DNA of 64,000 nt, taken from Hordeum vulgare subsp. vulgare (lineage: Eukaryota; Streptophyta; Magnoliopsida; Poales; Poaceae). The stretch covers positions 457,748,844 to 457,812,843 of the forward strand of contig NC_058522.1 of NCBI RefSeq assembly GCF_904849725.1, written 5' to 3'. Positions 1-10,425 of the stretch are shown here, piece after piece. Every line of letters begins with the position of its first letter. Positions within the stretch are counted from its first letter, which is position 1. The notes below the pieces were generated by a model. It saw nothing but the letters and a program-made list of their open reading frames with translations. It searched no databases and had not been told where the DNA came from. Made by a program: the position numbers and the translations under genes.

Positions 1-763
1 AGTATATCAATGGAATGTAAAACATGCAAGTGTAAAGTAAAGGAGTAAGGTAGGGAGATCAAATGCATGAGGTTGACATTGTGATTTTTGGCATGGTTCT
101 GATAGGTGGAGCTATCGTACGTCCATGTTAGTGGAGACTTCAAACCACGGAGGGTAATGGCTGCGAGAGTCCACGGAGGGATCCACCCACAAGGGGTCCA
201 CGAAGAAGCGACCTTGTCTATTCCACCACGGCTTCCGTCCACACACGACTAGCCTCACCCATGGTAGATCTTCACAAATTAGGCCATCTCCTTGCGCTTA
301 CAAACATCTTGGTTCAACTCCACAACACGAAGTAGGAGGCTCCCAAGCGACACCTAACCAATCTAGGAGGCACCACCCTCCAAAAGGTAATATATGTGGC
401 AGAATAATGAACTCCTTGATCTTGTGCTTCTAAAGATAGTCTCCTCAACACAAAATCACCCTCCCACAGAATAGGCATGGGTAGGAGAGATTGATTTGGT
501 GGAAAGCTACTTGCGGAGGCTAGAGATCAAGTTTCAAATGATTGTATTGGAATATGTTGGTCTCAACACATGAGTAGGTGGCTCTCTCTTAGAAAAATGG
601 ATCTGGCAATAAAGTGTATGTTCTGAGTGCTTCCTCTACGAATGAGAGGTAGGTGGAGGGGTATATATAGGTTGTCCCCAAAATCCAACCGTTACACCTA
701 AAATGGCCAACTCGGTGACACTGTAGTCATCAACTCGGTGGTACCGACTTTCACTAAAGGCAG
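1..763. repeat. Unclassified Triticeae repeat, left half (split by G1)
   Basis: No credible coding region is visible. The segment reads like a common non-coding Triticeae repeat. Its last ~70 bases contain two copies of a short palindromic motif of the form CTCGGT-N-ACCGA. The same motif recurs many times just after G1 ends at 35139, so the two flanks were one sequence before G1 inserted. It may belong to a CACTA-type DNA transposon, whose subterminal regions carry such short repeats, but no terminal CACTA or transposase is visible. Confidence 0.45.
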
Positions 764-2307
764 TGATACGTCTCCAACGTATCTATAATTTTTGATGGTT
801 TCATGCTATTATCTTGTCCCACTTTGGATGTTTTGTATGCCTTTTATATCTTTTTTGGGACTAACTTATTAACTCAGTGCCAAGTGTCAGTTCCTGTTTT
901 TTCCGTGTTTTTGACCCTTTTCAAAGGAGGATTTTGAACGGAGTCCAAACAGAACGAAACTTCCAAAAAGATTTTTTCCGAAACAGAAGACGATCGGGGA
1001 ACTTGAGAACCAAGGCAGGGGGCACCAGGGACCCCACAAACCCCCTAGCCGCGGCCAGGGGGGCCGCGCCTCCCAGGCTTGTGGGCTCCCTCGGCCTCCT
1101 CTACCCTAGGTCTTTCGCCTATATATTCCCAAAAATTCCAGAAAAAATCAGGAGATCATCGAAAGTACTTTTCTGCCGCCGCAAACTTCTATCTCCGCAA
1201 GATCCCATATGGGGCACGTTCTGGTGCCCTGCCGGAGGGGGGATTCGGATACGGAGTGCTTCTTCATCAGCACCACGACCTCTCCAATGATGCGTGAGTA
1301 GTTCACCATAGACCTACGGGTCCATAGCTAGTAGCTAGATGGCTTCTTCTCTCTCTTGGATCTTCAATACAAAGTTCTCCATGATCTTCATGGAGATCTA
1401 TCCAATGTAATCTTGTTTTGCGGTGTGTTTGTCGAGATTCGATGAATTGTGGATTTATGATCAGATTATCTATGAATCTTATTTGAGTTTCTTCTGATCT
1501 CTTATATGCATGATTTCATATCCTTGTAATTCTCTTCGAGTTGTGGGGTTTGTTTGGCCAACTTGATCTATGATTCTTGCAATGGGAGAAGTGCTTGGTT
1601 CTAGGTTCATACCGTGCGGTGACCTCACCCAGTGACAGAAGGGGTAGCAAGGCACACATCGTGTTGTTGCTATCAAGGGTAAAAAGATGGGGTTTTCATC
1701 ATTGGTTTGAGTTTATCCCTCTACATCATGTCATCTTGCTTAAGGCGTTACTCTGTTCATCATGAACTCAATACACTAGATGCATGCTGGATAGCGGTCG
1801 ATGTGTGGAGTAATAGTAGTAGATGCAAAAAGTATCGGTCTACTTGTCTCAGACGTGATGCCTATATGTATGATCATTGCCTTAGATATCGTCATGACTT
1901 TGCGCGGTTCTATCAATTGCTCGACAGTAATTTGTTCACCCACCGTAATATTTGCTATTTTGAGAGAAGCCTCTAGTGAACACTATGGCCCCCGGGTCTA
2001 CTTCACACCATATTTTTAGTGTTACTCTTTTACTTTGTTGCACTTTTCGCCTTCAGATCTCACTTGGCAATCAATCTTGAAGGGATTTACAACACCTTTA
2101 TAGCGTTGGGTGCAAGCTCTTTTGTGTTTGCGCAGGCACTCTGGACTTGACAAGATTCTCCTACTGGATTGATACCTTGGTTCTCAAACTGAGGGAAATA
2201 CTTACTGCTCCTGTGCTGCATCACCCTTTCCTCTTCAAGGGAAAAACCAACGCAAGCAAGTCTCCGTCAACGTGTCAATTTCTGGCGCTGTTGTTTGAGA
2301 AGTAGCA
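764..2307 (+). repeat. 5' LTR of G1
   Basis: 1544 bp, beginning TGATACGTCTCC and ending GTAGCA. It matches 25265-26021 plus 34494-35138, the 3' LTR split by A2. The 3' copy is ~142 bp shorter because it lacks a GC-rich block that here spans about 971-1110. That block contains a hairpin with arms CCCACAA (1033-1039) and TTGTGGG (1079-1085). Short ORFs across the LTR are not conserved as proteins. Confidence 0.92.
1119..1127 (+). promoter_or_regulatory. TATA box of the G1 LTR promoter
   Basis: CTATATATT lies ~35 bp downstream of the GC-rich hairpin and is repeated in the 3' LTR, the expected arrangement for the Pol II promoter in an LTR. The transcription start is inferred, not seen. Confidence 0.6.
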
Positions 2308-2317
2308 GAAGGATTTC

Positions 2318-2335
2318 TTGCGCCGTTGCCGGGGA
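2318..2335 (+). other. Primer binding site of G1 (tRNA-Asp type)
   Basis: TTGCGCCGTTGCCGGGGA begins 11 bases after the 5' LTR. It matches the complement of the 3' end of plant tRNA-Asp at 17 of 18 positions (second base T instead of G). Confidence 0.85.
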
Positions 2336-2541
2336 GGATCAAGTCAATAGCTCATCCGAGTAAGTGTCGCAAACTCATCTCTTGCATTTACTTTTTTGCC
2401 TCTCGTTTTCCTCTCCCCCACTTCTGAAAAACAAAAATTTACAAAAATACTTGCCCTTTTCTTCGTTTGCCTTTTTCGTTCGCCCTTTTCTCTCGCTTGC
2501 TCTTTGTTCGCTTGTGTGCTTGCTTGCCTGGTGAAGTCACC

Positions 2542-4591
2542 ATGACTGAACTTTGTGACTTCTCGAATACTAATAATAATGATTTTATTAGTACTCCGAT
2601 TGCTCCCGCCACTAGTGCGGAGTCATACGAAATCAATGGTGCTTTGCTGAATCTTGTTATGAAAGAGCAATTCTCCGACCTTCCTAGTGAAGATGCCGCA
2701 TCCCATCTTAATACCTTCATTGAGCGTTGCGATATGCAAAATAAGAAAGATGTGGATAATGATGTGATTAAATTGAAGCTTTTTCCTTTCTCGTTGCGAG
2801 ATCGAGCAAAAACTTGGTTTTCGTCTTTGCCCAAATATAGTATTGATTCTTGGAATAAGTGCAAAGATGCTTACATATCCAAGTATTTTCCGCCGGCTAA
2901 GATTATCTCTCTCCGTAATGATATCATGAATTTTAAGCAACTTGAGCATGAACATGTTGCACAATCTTGGGAGATAATGAAATTGATGATTAGAAATTGT
3001 CCCGCTCATGGTTTGAGTCTTTGGATGATTATACAAATCTTCTACGCTCGCTTGAATTTCGCTTCTAGAAATATCTTGGACTCCGCCTCAGGTGGAACGT
3101 TCATGGAAATCACATTAGGAGAAGCCACAAAACTCCTAGACAATATCATGACGAACTACTCTTAGTGGCACACAGAAAGGTCACCTACTAGTAAGAAGGT
3201 ACACGCTATAGAAGAAATTAACTCGTTAAGTGCTAAGATGGATGAGTTAATGAATTTTGTTGCTAGTAGAAGTGCTCCTTTAGATCCTAATGATATGCCC
3301 TTGTCTTCCTTGATTTAGAGTAGCAACGCTAGCTTGGACGTTAATTTTGTTGGCAGGAATAATTTTGGCAACAACAATGCTTTTAGAGGAAACTATGTTC
3401 CTAGGCCTTTTCCTAGTAACCCCTCTAATATCTTTGGCAACTCCTACAACAATACTCATGGAAATTACAATAGATTACCCTCTGATCTAGAGAGTAATAT
3501 CAAAGAGTTTATCAACTCACAAAAGATTTTCAATGCATCCATAGAGGAAAAACTACTCAAAATTGACGATTTGGCTAGGAGCGTTGATAGAATGTCTAGT
3601 GATATTGATGCTTTGAAAGTTAGATGTGCTCCTCCCAAGATCAATATGGATGAAACTTTGAAAGCTATGCATGTTTCCATGAGTGAGAGCAAAGAAAGAA
3701 CCGCCCAAATTCGTGCTAGACATGAATGGCTTAAAAAGGCGTGTTCTCATGATAAGAATCACGAGATCTTAAAGTGCTTGGTGTGACTCCCATTGAATCT
3801 TTGTTTTCTTGTGTCAAACCTAATGATGATGGGGCTGGATATGAATCCACTTTGGTTGAAAAATGCCCCAATGATTCGGAGTCCATCTATCTTGATGCTA
3901 AAAGCATTGAAAGTGGAGTAGAAGATATTAAAACTTTGAGTAGTAATGAAATTACTACTTCGGATCTCAAGGAATTCAATTATGATAGTTGCTCCTTGAT
4001 TGAATGCATTTCCTTGATGCAATCCATGCTAAACTCTCCACATGCTAAACTCTCCACACGCTTGAAGAGAAACTTGAATTGGAAGTCTCTACCCCTAGAA
4101 AGCTTCATGATGAGTGGGAACCTACTATCAAAATCAAAATCAAAAACTATGAATGCAATGCTTTGTGTGATTTGGGTGCTAGTGTTTCCGCGATTCCAAA
4201 GTCTTTATGTGATGTTCTGGGTTTTAATGAGATTGAGGAATGTTCTCTTAATTTGCATCTTGTGGATTCTACTGTCAAGAAACCCATGTGAAGGATCAAT
4301 GATGTTCTTATTATTGCAAATAGGAACTATGTACCCGTGGATTTCACTATGCTTGACATTGATTGCAATCCTACATGTCCTATTATTCTTGGTAGACCTT
4401 TCCTAAGGACTGTCGGTGTTATCATCGATATGAAGGAAGGGAATATTAGATTTCAATTTCCTTTAAAGAAGGGCATGGAACATTTTCCTAGAAAGAAAAT
4501 AAGATTGCCTTATGAATCCATGATGAGGGCTACTTATGGTTTGAGCACCAAAGACGACGATACGTTATTCTATCGCTTTATGCCTAGCTAA
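2542..4591 (+). pseudogene. G1 gag-protease gene, broken
   Basis: Encodes the capsid polyprotein and retropepsin of a Gypsy element. The ATG at 2542 is the first in-frame start after the primer site. A retrotransposon-gag domain lies in the first ~200 codons (cysteine, DRAKTWF-like and FYARL-like motifs visible). An Asn/Gly-rich linker follows, then a pepsin-like motif CDLGASVSAIP near 4165-4200 and an ILGRPFL motif near 4387. Breaks: in-frame stops at 3163-3165 (TAG), 3316-3318 (TAG) and 4289-4291 (TGA), each one C-to-T step from a sense codon, and frame changes near 3770 and 4070. The reading ends at 4591 with no reverse transcriptase after it, so the element could not move by itself even when intact. 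Confidence 0.85.
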
Positions 4592-6264
4592 GGGCGTTAA
4601 ACAATAGCGCTTGTTGGGAGGCAACCCAATGAATTTATCTTTTTCTTTCTGTTTTGTTGCGTCCACACCATCATAATTCTGTTATGATAGTGTCTTTTGT
4701 GTTTCTTTTTGTGTTTGAGCCAAGTAAAACCTTTATGACTAGTCTTGGTGATGGTTGTTTGATCCTGCTGGAAAAAGACAGAAACTTTTTGCTCACGAGA
4801 TTATTTTTAATTTTATTCATAAAGAGCCTTTTAGTTGATTATTTTTGCTGCTGGTGGATATGCCTTTTTCCCAGGCAGTCGTAATTTTTCAGAATTTTTG
4901 AGGTACCAGAAGTATACGAAGTATACAGATTGCTACAGACAAGTATGTTTTTGACAGATTCTGTTTTTTGTTGAGTTGGTTGCTTGTTTTGATGAAATAT
5001 GGATAGTATCGGGGGGTACTAGCCATGGAAAAGTGAGAATACAGTAATCTAACACCAATATAAATAGAAATCAAGATTGCTACAGTACCTAAAGAGGTGG
5101 TAGTTTGTTTTCTTGTGCTAATGATATCACGAGTTTCTGTTTAAGTTTTGTGTTCTGAAGTTTTCAAGTTTTGAGTGATGTTCTCATGGACAAAGAGATA
5201 AGGAGTGGAAAGAGCTCAAGCTTGGGTATGCCCAAGGCATCCCAAGCCAAATTCAAGGACACCAGAAAGCCTAAGCTTGGGGATGCCCCGGGAAGGCATC
5301 CCCTCTGTCGTCTTCAATCCATCGGTAACATTACTTGGAGCTATATTTTTATTCACCACATGGTATGTGTTTTGCTTGGAGCGTCTTGTATCGTATGAGT
5401 CTTTTCTTTTTGTTGTGTCATAATCATCCTTTCTGCACACCTTTTGAGAGAGACACACACTCATCATGGTTTTGCTAGAATGCTCATCGTGCTTCACTTA
5501 TATATTTTGAGCTAGATAACTTTGCTCTATGTGCTTCACTTAGATCTTTTAGAGCACGGCGGTGCGTGACTTGGTAGTTGGCTTGTGCTATGAAAGTAGT
5601 CCCAAAGGTGATAGGTACCCAAAGAGGATACAAAAACCTCCATCTTCATGTGCATTGAGTAGAAAGAGAAGTTTCGATTCCTCTCAATTAGTTTTGAGAC
5701 GTGGATTTGGTAATATTAAGAGTTATGTTAGTAGGGTGTTATGAACCTAGAAATACTTGTGTTGAAGTTAGTGATTCCCGTAGCATGCACGTATGGTGAA
5801 CCGCTATGTTAGGAAGTCAGAGCATAATTGATCTATTGATTGTCATCCTTTGTGTTGAGGTCGGGATCGCGCGATGGTTAACACCTACCAACCCTTCCCC
5901 AAGGAGTATGCGTTCAGCACTTTGTTTCGATTACTAATAAAAACTTTCGCAACAAGTATGTGAATTCTTCATGACTAATGTGAGTCCATGGTATAGATGA
6001 ACTTTCACCTTCCACCATTGCTAGCCTCTTGAGTACCGCGCAACTTTCGCCGGTACACAAACCCACCATATGCCTTCCTCAAAACAACCACCATACCTAC
6101 CTACTATGGCATTTTCATAGACATTCCGAGATATATTGCCATGCAACTCCCACCGTTCCGTCTCCTGACTTGTGCCATCACTCTCATATTGCCATTGCAT
6201 AATCGTAAGATTGCTAGCGAGATGTTTCAACGTCATACGCCAAGCTAGATCGTTGCACATCCCG
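4592..6264 (+). other. G1 internal non-coding region, first part
   Basis: No conserved protein is visible downstream of the gag-protease stop. The region starts with a short GC-rich tract, is then AT-rich, and holds two copies of a polypurine-tract-like sequence with hairpins at 5219-5303. It is interrupted at 6270 by G2 and resumes at 24287. The flanking 5-mer GTACA at 6265-6269 is the G2 target duplication. Confidence 0.7.
5219..5303 (+). repeat. Internal polypurine-like motifs with hairpins in G1
   Basis: AAGCTTGGG occurs at 5219-5227 and again at 5273-5281. The element's terminal tract at 25250 has the same core. The second copy runs into a perfect 9-bp inverted repeat, GGGGATGCC (5279-5287) and GGCATCCCC (5295-5303). 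The first forms a smaller hairpin, CTTGGG/CCCAAG (5221-5236). The function is unknown. Confidence 0.65.
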
Positions 6265-6418
6265 GTACATGATAACCCACAAGTATAGGGGATCACAACA
6301 GTTTTCGAGGGTAGAGTATTCAACCCAAATTTATTGATTCGACTCAAGGGGAAGCCAAAGAATATTCTCAAGTGTTAGCAGTTGAGTTGTCAATTCAACC
6401 ACACCTGAAAGATTTAGT

Positions 6419-6545
6419 ATCTGCAGCAAAGTAGCAGTAGCAAAGTAGTATGATAGCAGCAGTAGCAACAATAACCAGTAGCAGCAGTGACAGCAGTAGC
6501 GGCAAAGTAACAGTTGCAGCAGTGACACCAGTAGCGGCAAAGTAA
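6419..6545. repeat. Degenerate AGCAGT/GTAGCA simple repeat in the G2 3' LTR
   Basis: Imperfect CAGTAGCAGCAGTGACAGCA-type tract. The same tract is in the other LTR at about 23158-23290. Leu-rich open frames on the minus strand here are a by-product of the repeat. Confidence 0.75.
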
Positions 6546-7360
6546 TGTAGCAAGAACCAGTAGGAAAAACTCGTAGGCATTGGATCAGTGATGGATGATT
6601 ATGCCGGATGCTATTCATCATGCAACAGTTATAACACAAAGATATATGTAACTAGCTCTAGTTCGTCAATCTAATGTAGGCATGTATTTCGTATGTAGTC
6701 ATACGTGCTTAGGGAAAAGAACTTGCATGGCATCTATTGTCCATCCCTCCCGTGGCAGCGGGGCCCTAATGGAAATTACGGGATATTAAGGTTCTCCTTT
6801 TAATAAAGAACCGGACCAACGCATTAACACTTGGTGAATACATGAACTCCTCATACTATGGTCATCTCCGGGAGTGGTTCCGACTATTGTCACTCCGGGG
6901 TTGCCGGGTCATAACACATAGTAGGTGACTACAACTTGCAAGATAGGATCTAAGCACACACATATATTGGCGACAACATAATAGGTTCAGATCTGAAATC
7001 ATGGCACTCGGGCCCTAGTGACAAGCATTAAGCATGGCAAAGTAGTAGCAACATCAATCTCAGAACATAGTGGATACTAGGGACCAATCCCCGTCAAAAC
7101 TAACTCGATTACATGATAGATCTCATCCAACCCATCACCGTCCAGCAAGCCTACGATGAGATTACTCACGAACGGTGAAGAGCATCATGGAATTGGCGAT
7201 GAAGGAAGGTTGGTGATGACGATGGCGATGATCTCCCCTCTCCGGAGCCCAAAACGGACTCCAGATCTGCCCTCCAAAGGAAGAACGGGAGGTGGCGGCA
7301 CCTCCGTATCGTAAAATGCGATGAACTCTTCTCCTTGATTTTTTTCCGGACGAAAGAGGA

Positions 7361-7367
7361 TATATAG
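7361..7367 (-). promoter_or_regulatory. TATA box of the G2 LTR (3' copy)
   Basis: CTATATA on the minus strand, repeated at 23951-23957 in the 5' LTR, ~30 bp downstream (element sense) of the GC-rich hairpin. This is the same order as in G1 and G3. Confidence 0.6.
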
Positions 7368-7398
7368 AGGTGCAATTGGGGCGGGGGAGCCCCGAGGG

Positions 7399-7452
7399 GC
7401 TCACAAGCCTGCCAGGCCCGGCTAGGGGGGCGGGCCTGGTGGGCTTGTGAGC
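7399..7452. other. Strong GC-rich hairpin in the G2 LTR
   Basis: Arm 7399-7409 GCTCACAAGCC pairs with 7442-7452 GGCTTGTGAGC. The inner arm 7412-7420 CCAGGCCCG pairs with 7431-7439 CGGGCCTGG. The two bases between arms can form G-T/G-U wobble pairs, giving a 22-pair stem and a 10-base loop. Similar structures sit at the same place in the LTRs of G1 and G3. Confidence 0.85.
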
Positions 7453-7687
7453 TCCTGGCTCCGCCCCTCCAGTTGATTCTTGCACCAGTATTTTTTATAT
7501 ATTCCACAAAAAATCCTCGTAGATTTCCAGGTCATTCCGAGAACTTTTATTTCTGCGCAAAAACAACACCATGGCAATTCTGCTGAAAACAGCGTCATTC
7601 CGGGTTAGTTCCATTCAAATCATGCAAATTAGAGACCAAAACAAGGGCAAAAGAGTTTGGAAAAGTAGATACGACGGAGACGTATGA

Positions 7688-7701
7688 ACTCCCCCAAGCT
7701 T
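7688..7701 (-). other. Polypurine tract of G2
   Basis: Minus-strand AAGCTTGGGGGAGT directly abuts the 3' LTR, as expected for the plus-strand primer. It is identical over 14 bases to the tract of G3 (51770-51783) and to an internal copy at 18396-18409. Confidence 0.88.
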
Positions 7702-8621
7702 AAAGCCTTGCTTGTCCTCAAGCAATTAAGTTGACAAACTGAAAGAGACAAAAGAAAAACTTTTACGAACTCTGTTTGATCTTGTTGTTGCAATTATGCC
7801 TAACTCATATCCAGAATTTCAGCAAGATCATAAGCAAACCACAAAAGCAAATGACATCTAGGTCTCACGGTAAACTCATATCAATGGCATAATCAACTAG
7901 CGAGCAAATAATAATAAGTTTCAAACGTCAACACTTCAATCAAAACAATCATGAAGTAGTGTGAACAGATGGTATCTTGCTAGCTCTTTTTGAGACCGCA
8001 AAACATAAATGGAGAGCACCTTCAAAGACCAAGGGCTGACTAAACATTGTAATTCATGGCAAAGAAGATCCAGTCACAATCATACTCAACAGAGTTAAAA
8101 GCAAAGCATAAAAATAACAGAGGTGCTCTCTAATTGGTGCTTTTATAAGAGGAGGATGACTCAACAGGAACATAAATAGACAGGCCCTTCATAGTGGGAA
8201 GCATTGATTTGCAGAGGTGCCAGAGCTCAAGCTTTGAAAACATAGATAATAATTTTGGGGGGCATGCTTTCATTGTCAACGCAATGACTAAGAGTTCTCA
8301 CCATCTTCCATGCTACACATGCTATAGGCGGTTCCCAAACAGAAAAGTAAAGTTTTGACTCCCCCACCACCAATCAATCACACTCCACAACTAGTCGAAT
8401 ACTCGGGTGCCGTCCATACCAACATCAATCCAGGGGGAGTTTTGTTCGCAATTATATTTTCGATTTGAGCATGGAACTGGGCATTCCAATTACCGGTCCC
8501 TTTCTTGTGAATGATAGTGAATAAACACATATCGAGGATAACACGCCTAGCATGGAAGATACTGATAGCCCCCTGTCACCACATGAGCGGTTCGGGCATG
8601 CAAAACAGATTATTTCTTGAA
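7702..8621 (-). other. G2 internal 3' non-coding region (distal part)
   Basis: AT-rich; no conserved protein is visible. It is continuous with 17415-18430 once A1 is removed. GATTT at 8622-8626 is the A1 target duplication. Confidence 0.7.
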
Positions 8622-8626
8622 GATTT

Positions 8627-10393
8627 TGTTGGGTAACGTAGCATAAATTCAAAAAAATTCCTACGCATATTCAGATCTTCCTATGGAGAGACCAGCAACA
8701 AGAGAGGGGTGAGTGCATCTTCATACCTTTGAAGATCGCTAAGCCGAAGCATTGCTATAACGCGGTTGATGGAGTCGTACTCGCGGCGATTCAGATCGTG
8801 GTGTGATTCCGATCTAGTGCCGAACTACGACACCTCCGCGTTCAACACACGTGCAGCCTCGTGACGTCTCCCGCACCTTGATCCAGCAAGGAGGAGGGAG
8901 AGGTTGGGGAAGATCTTCGGCAGCACGACGGCGTGGTGTCGATGGAGAGACGAGGTCTCCCGGCAGGGATTCGCCAAGCACCGGCAGAGAGGAGGAGAAA
9001 GAAGAGAAGGGCTGCGCCGAGGGAGAAGGAAAACTGTGTGTCTCACACGCCAAAACCCCCACTATTTATAGGAGGAGGGGAGGGGGGTGCGCCACCCCTA
9101 GGGTTCCCACCCTAGGTGGTGCGGCATCCCAGATGGGAGAGGGGGGCGGCGGCCAGGGCAGGGAAGGGGGGGGGGCGCCCTAGGTGGGCCTTGGGCCTCC
9201 CCTGCGCCTAGGGTTTCCCCTCCCTCCCTCTCTGGTGCGCATGGGATGGGTGTGGGGGGCGCACCAGCCCACCTAGGGGCTGGTTCCCTCCTGCACTTGG
9301 CCCATGTAGCCCTCCGAGGCTTGTGGCCTCTCCCGGTGGGCCTCCAGAACCCTTCCGGTGGTCCCGACACTTTGCCGGTGGTGCCCGAAACATTTCCAGC
9401 GTCCAAACCCATCCATCCTATATATCAATCTTTACCTCCGGACCATTCGGGAGCTCCTCGTGACGTCCGAGATCTCATCCGGGACTCCGAACATCCTTCG
9501 GTAACCTTGTATAACAATTCCCTATAACCCTAACGTCATCGAACCTTAAGTGTGTAGACCCTACGGGTTCGGGAGACAGGCAGACATGACAGAGACACCT
9601 CTCCGGCCAATAACCATCAGCGGGGTCTGGATACCCATGGTGGCTCCCACTTGCTCCACGATGATCTCATCGGATGAACCACGATGTCAAGGCTTCAATC
9701 AATCACATATACAATTCCCTTTGTTTGTCGGTATAGAACTTGCCCGAGATTCGATCGTCGGTATACCTATACCTTGTTCAATATCGTTACCGGTAAGTCT
9801 CTTTACTCGTTCATAGCATGTCATCATGTGACTAAGTCCTTAGTCACATTGAGCTCATGATGAAGTTCTACCGAGTGGGCCCAGAGATACCTCTCCGTCA
9901 CGCGGAGTGACAAATCCCGATCTTGATTCGTACCAACCCAACAGACACTTTCAGAGGTACCCGTAGTGCACCTTTATAGTCACCTAGTTATGTTGTAATG
10001 TTTGATACACCCAAAGCACTCCTACGGTATCCGGGAGTTGCACAATCTTACGGTCGAAGGAAAAGACACTTGACATTAGAAAAACTTTAGCATACGAACA
10101 ATACGATCTAGTGCTACGCTTAGGATTGGGTCTTGTCCATCACATCATTCTCCCAGTGATGTGATCCCGTTATCAATGACATCTAATGCCCATGACCAGG
10201 AAACCATGATCATCTATTGACTAACGAGCTAGCCAACTAGAGGCTTGATAGGGACACATTGTGATCTATTTATTCACACATGTATTACTGTTTCCTGTTA
10301 ATACAATTATAGCATGAACAATAGACGATTATCATGAACAGGGAAATATGATAATAACCATTTTATTATTGCCTCTAGGGCATATTTCCAACA
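8627..10393 (-). repeat. 3' LTR of A1
   Basis: 1767 bp. On the plus strand it reads TGTTGGGTAACG...TTTCCAACA. It pairs with 15641-17409. The GC-rich stretch 8850-9420 yields overlapping open frames on both strands that are not genes. Confidence 0.95.
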
Positions 10394-10408
10394 GTCTCCC
10401 ACTTGCAC
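10394..10408 (-). other. Polypurine tract of A1
   Basis: Minus-strand GTGCAAGTGGGAGAC lies immediately before the 3' LTR and is identical to the tract of A2 at 27829-27843. Confidence 0.85.
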
Positions 10409-10425
10409 TAGAGTCAATAATCTAG

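Larger units (their letters stand above)
6270..7687 (-). repeat. 3' LTR of G2
   Basis: 1418 bp. On the minus strand it starts TCATACGTCTCC (the TG end is mutated; the 5' LTR keeps TGATACG) and ends TTATCA. Compared with the 5' LTR it has an extra ~150 bp around 6767-6918, which was deleted from the other copy. Confidence 0.92.

Noticed and set aside
2439..3036. Minus-strand ORFs of ~140 codons
   Set aside because: Antisense to the G1 gag domain, which is the recognised frame.
6331..6639. Leu/Ala-rich membrane-like ORF on the minus strand
   Set aside because: Produced by the CAG/TAGCAG simple repeat in the G2 LTR; the other LTR copy (23076-23285) differs in frame.
8814..9527. Overlapping Pro/Gly/Arg-rich open frames on both strands
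   Set aside because: They lie in the GC-rich end of the A1 LTR and recur at 15839-16478 in the partner LTR with frame-breaking differences; not genes.
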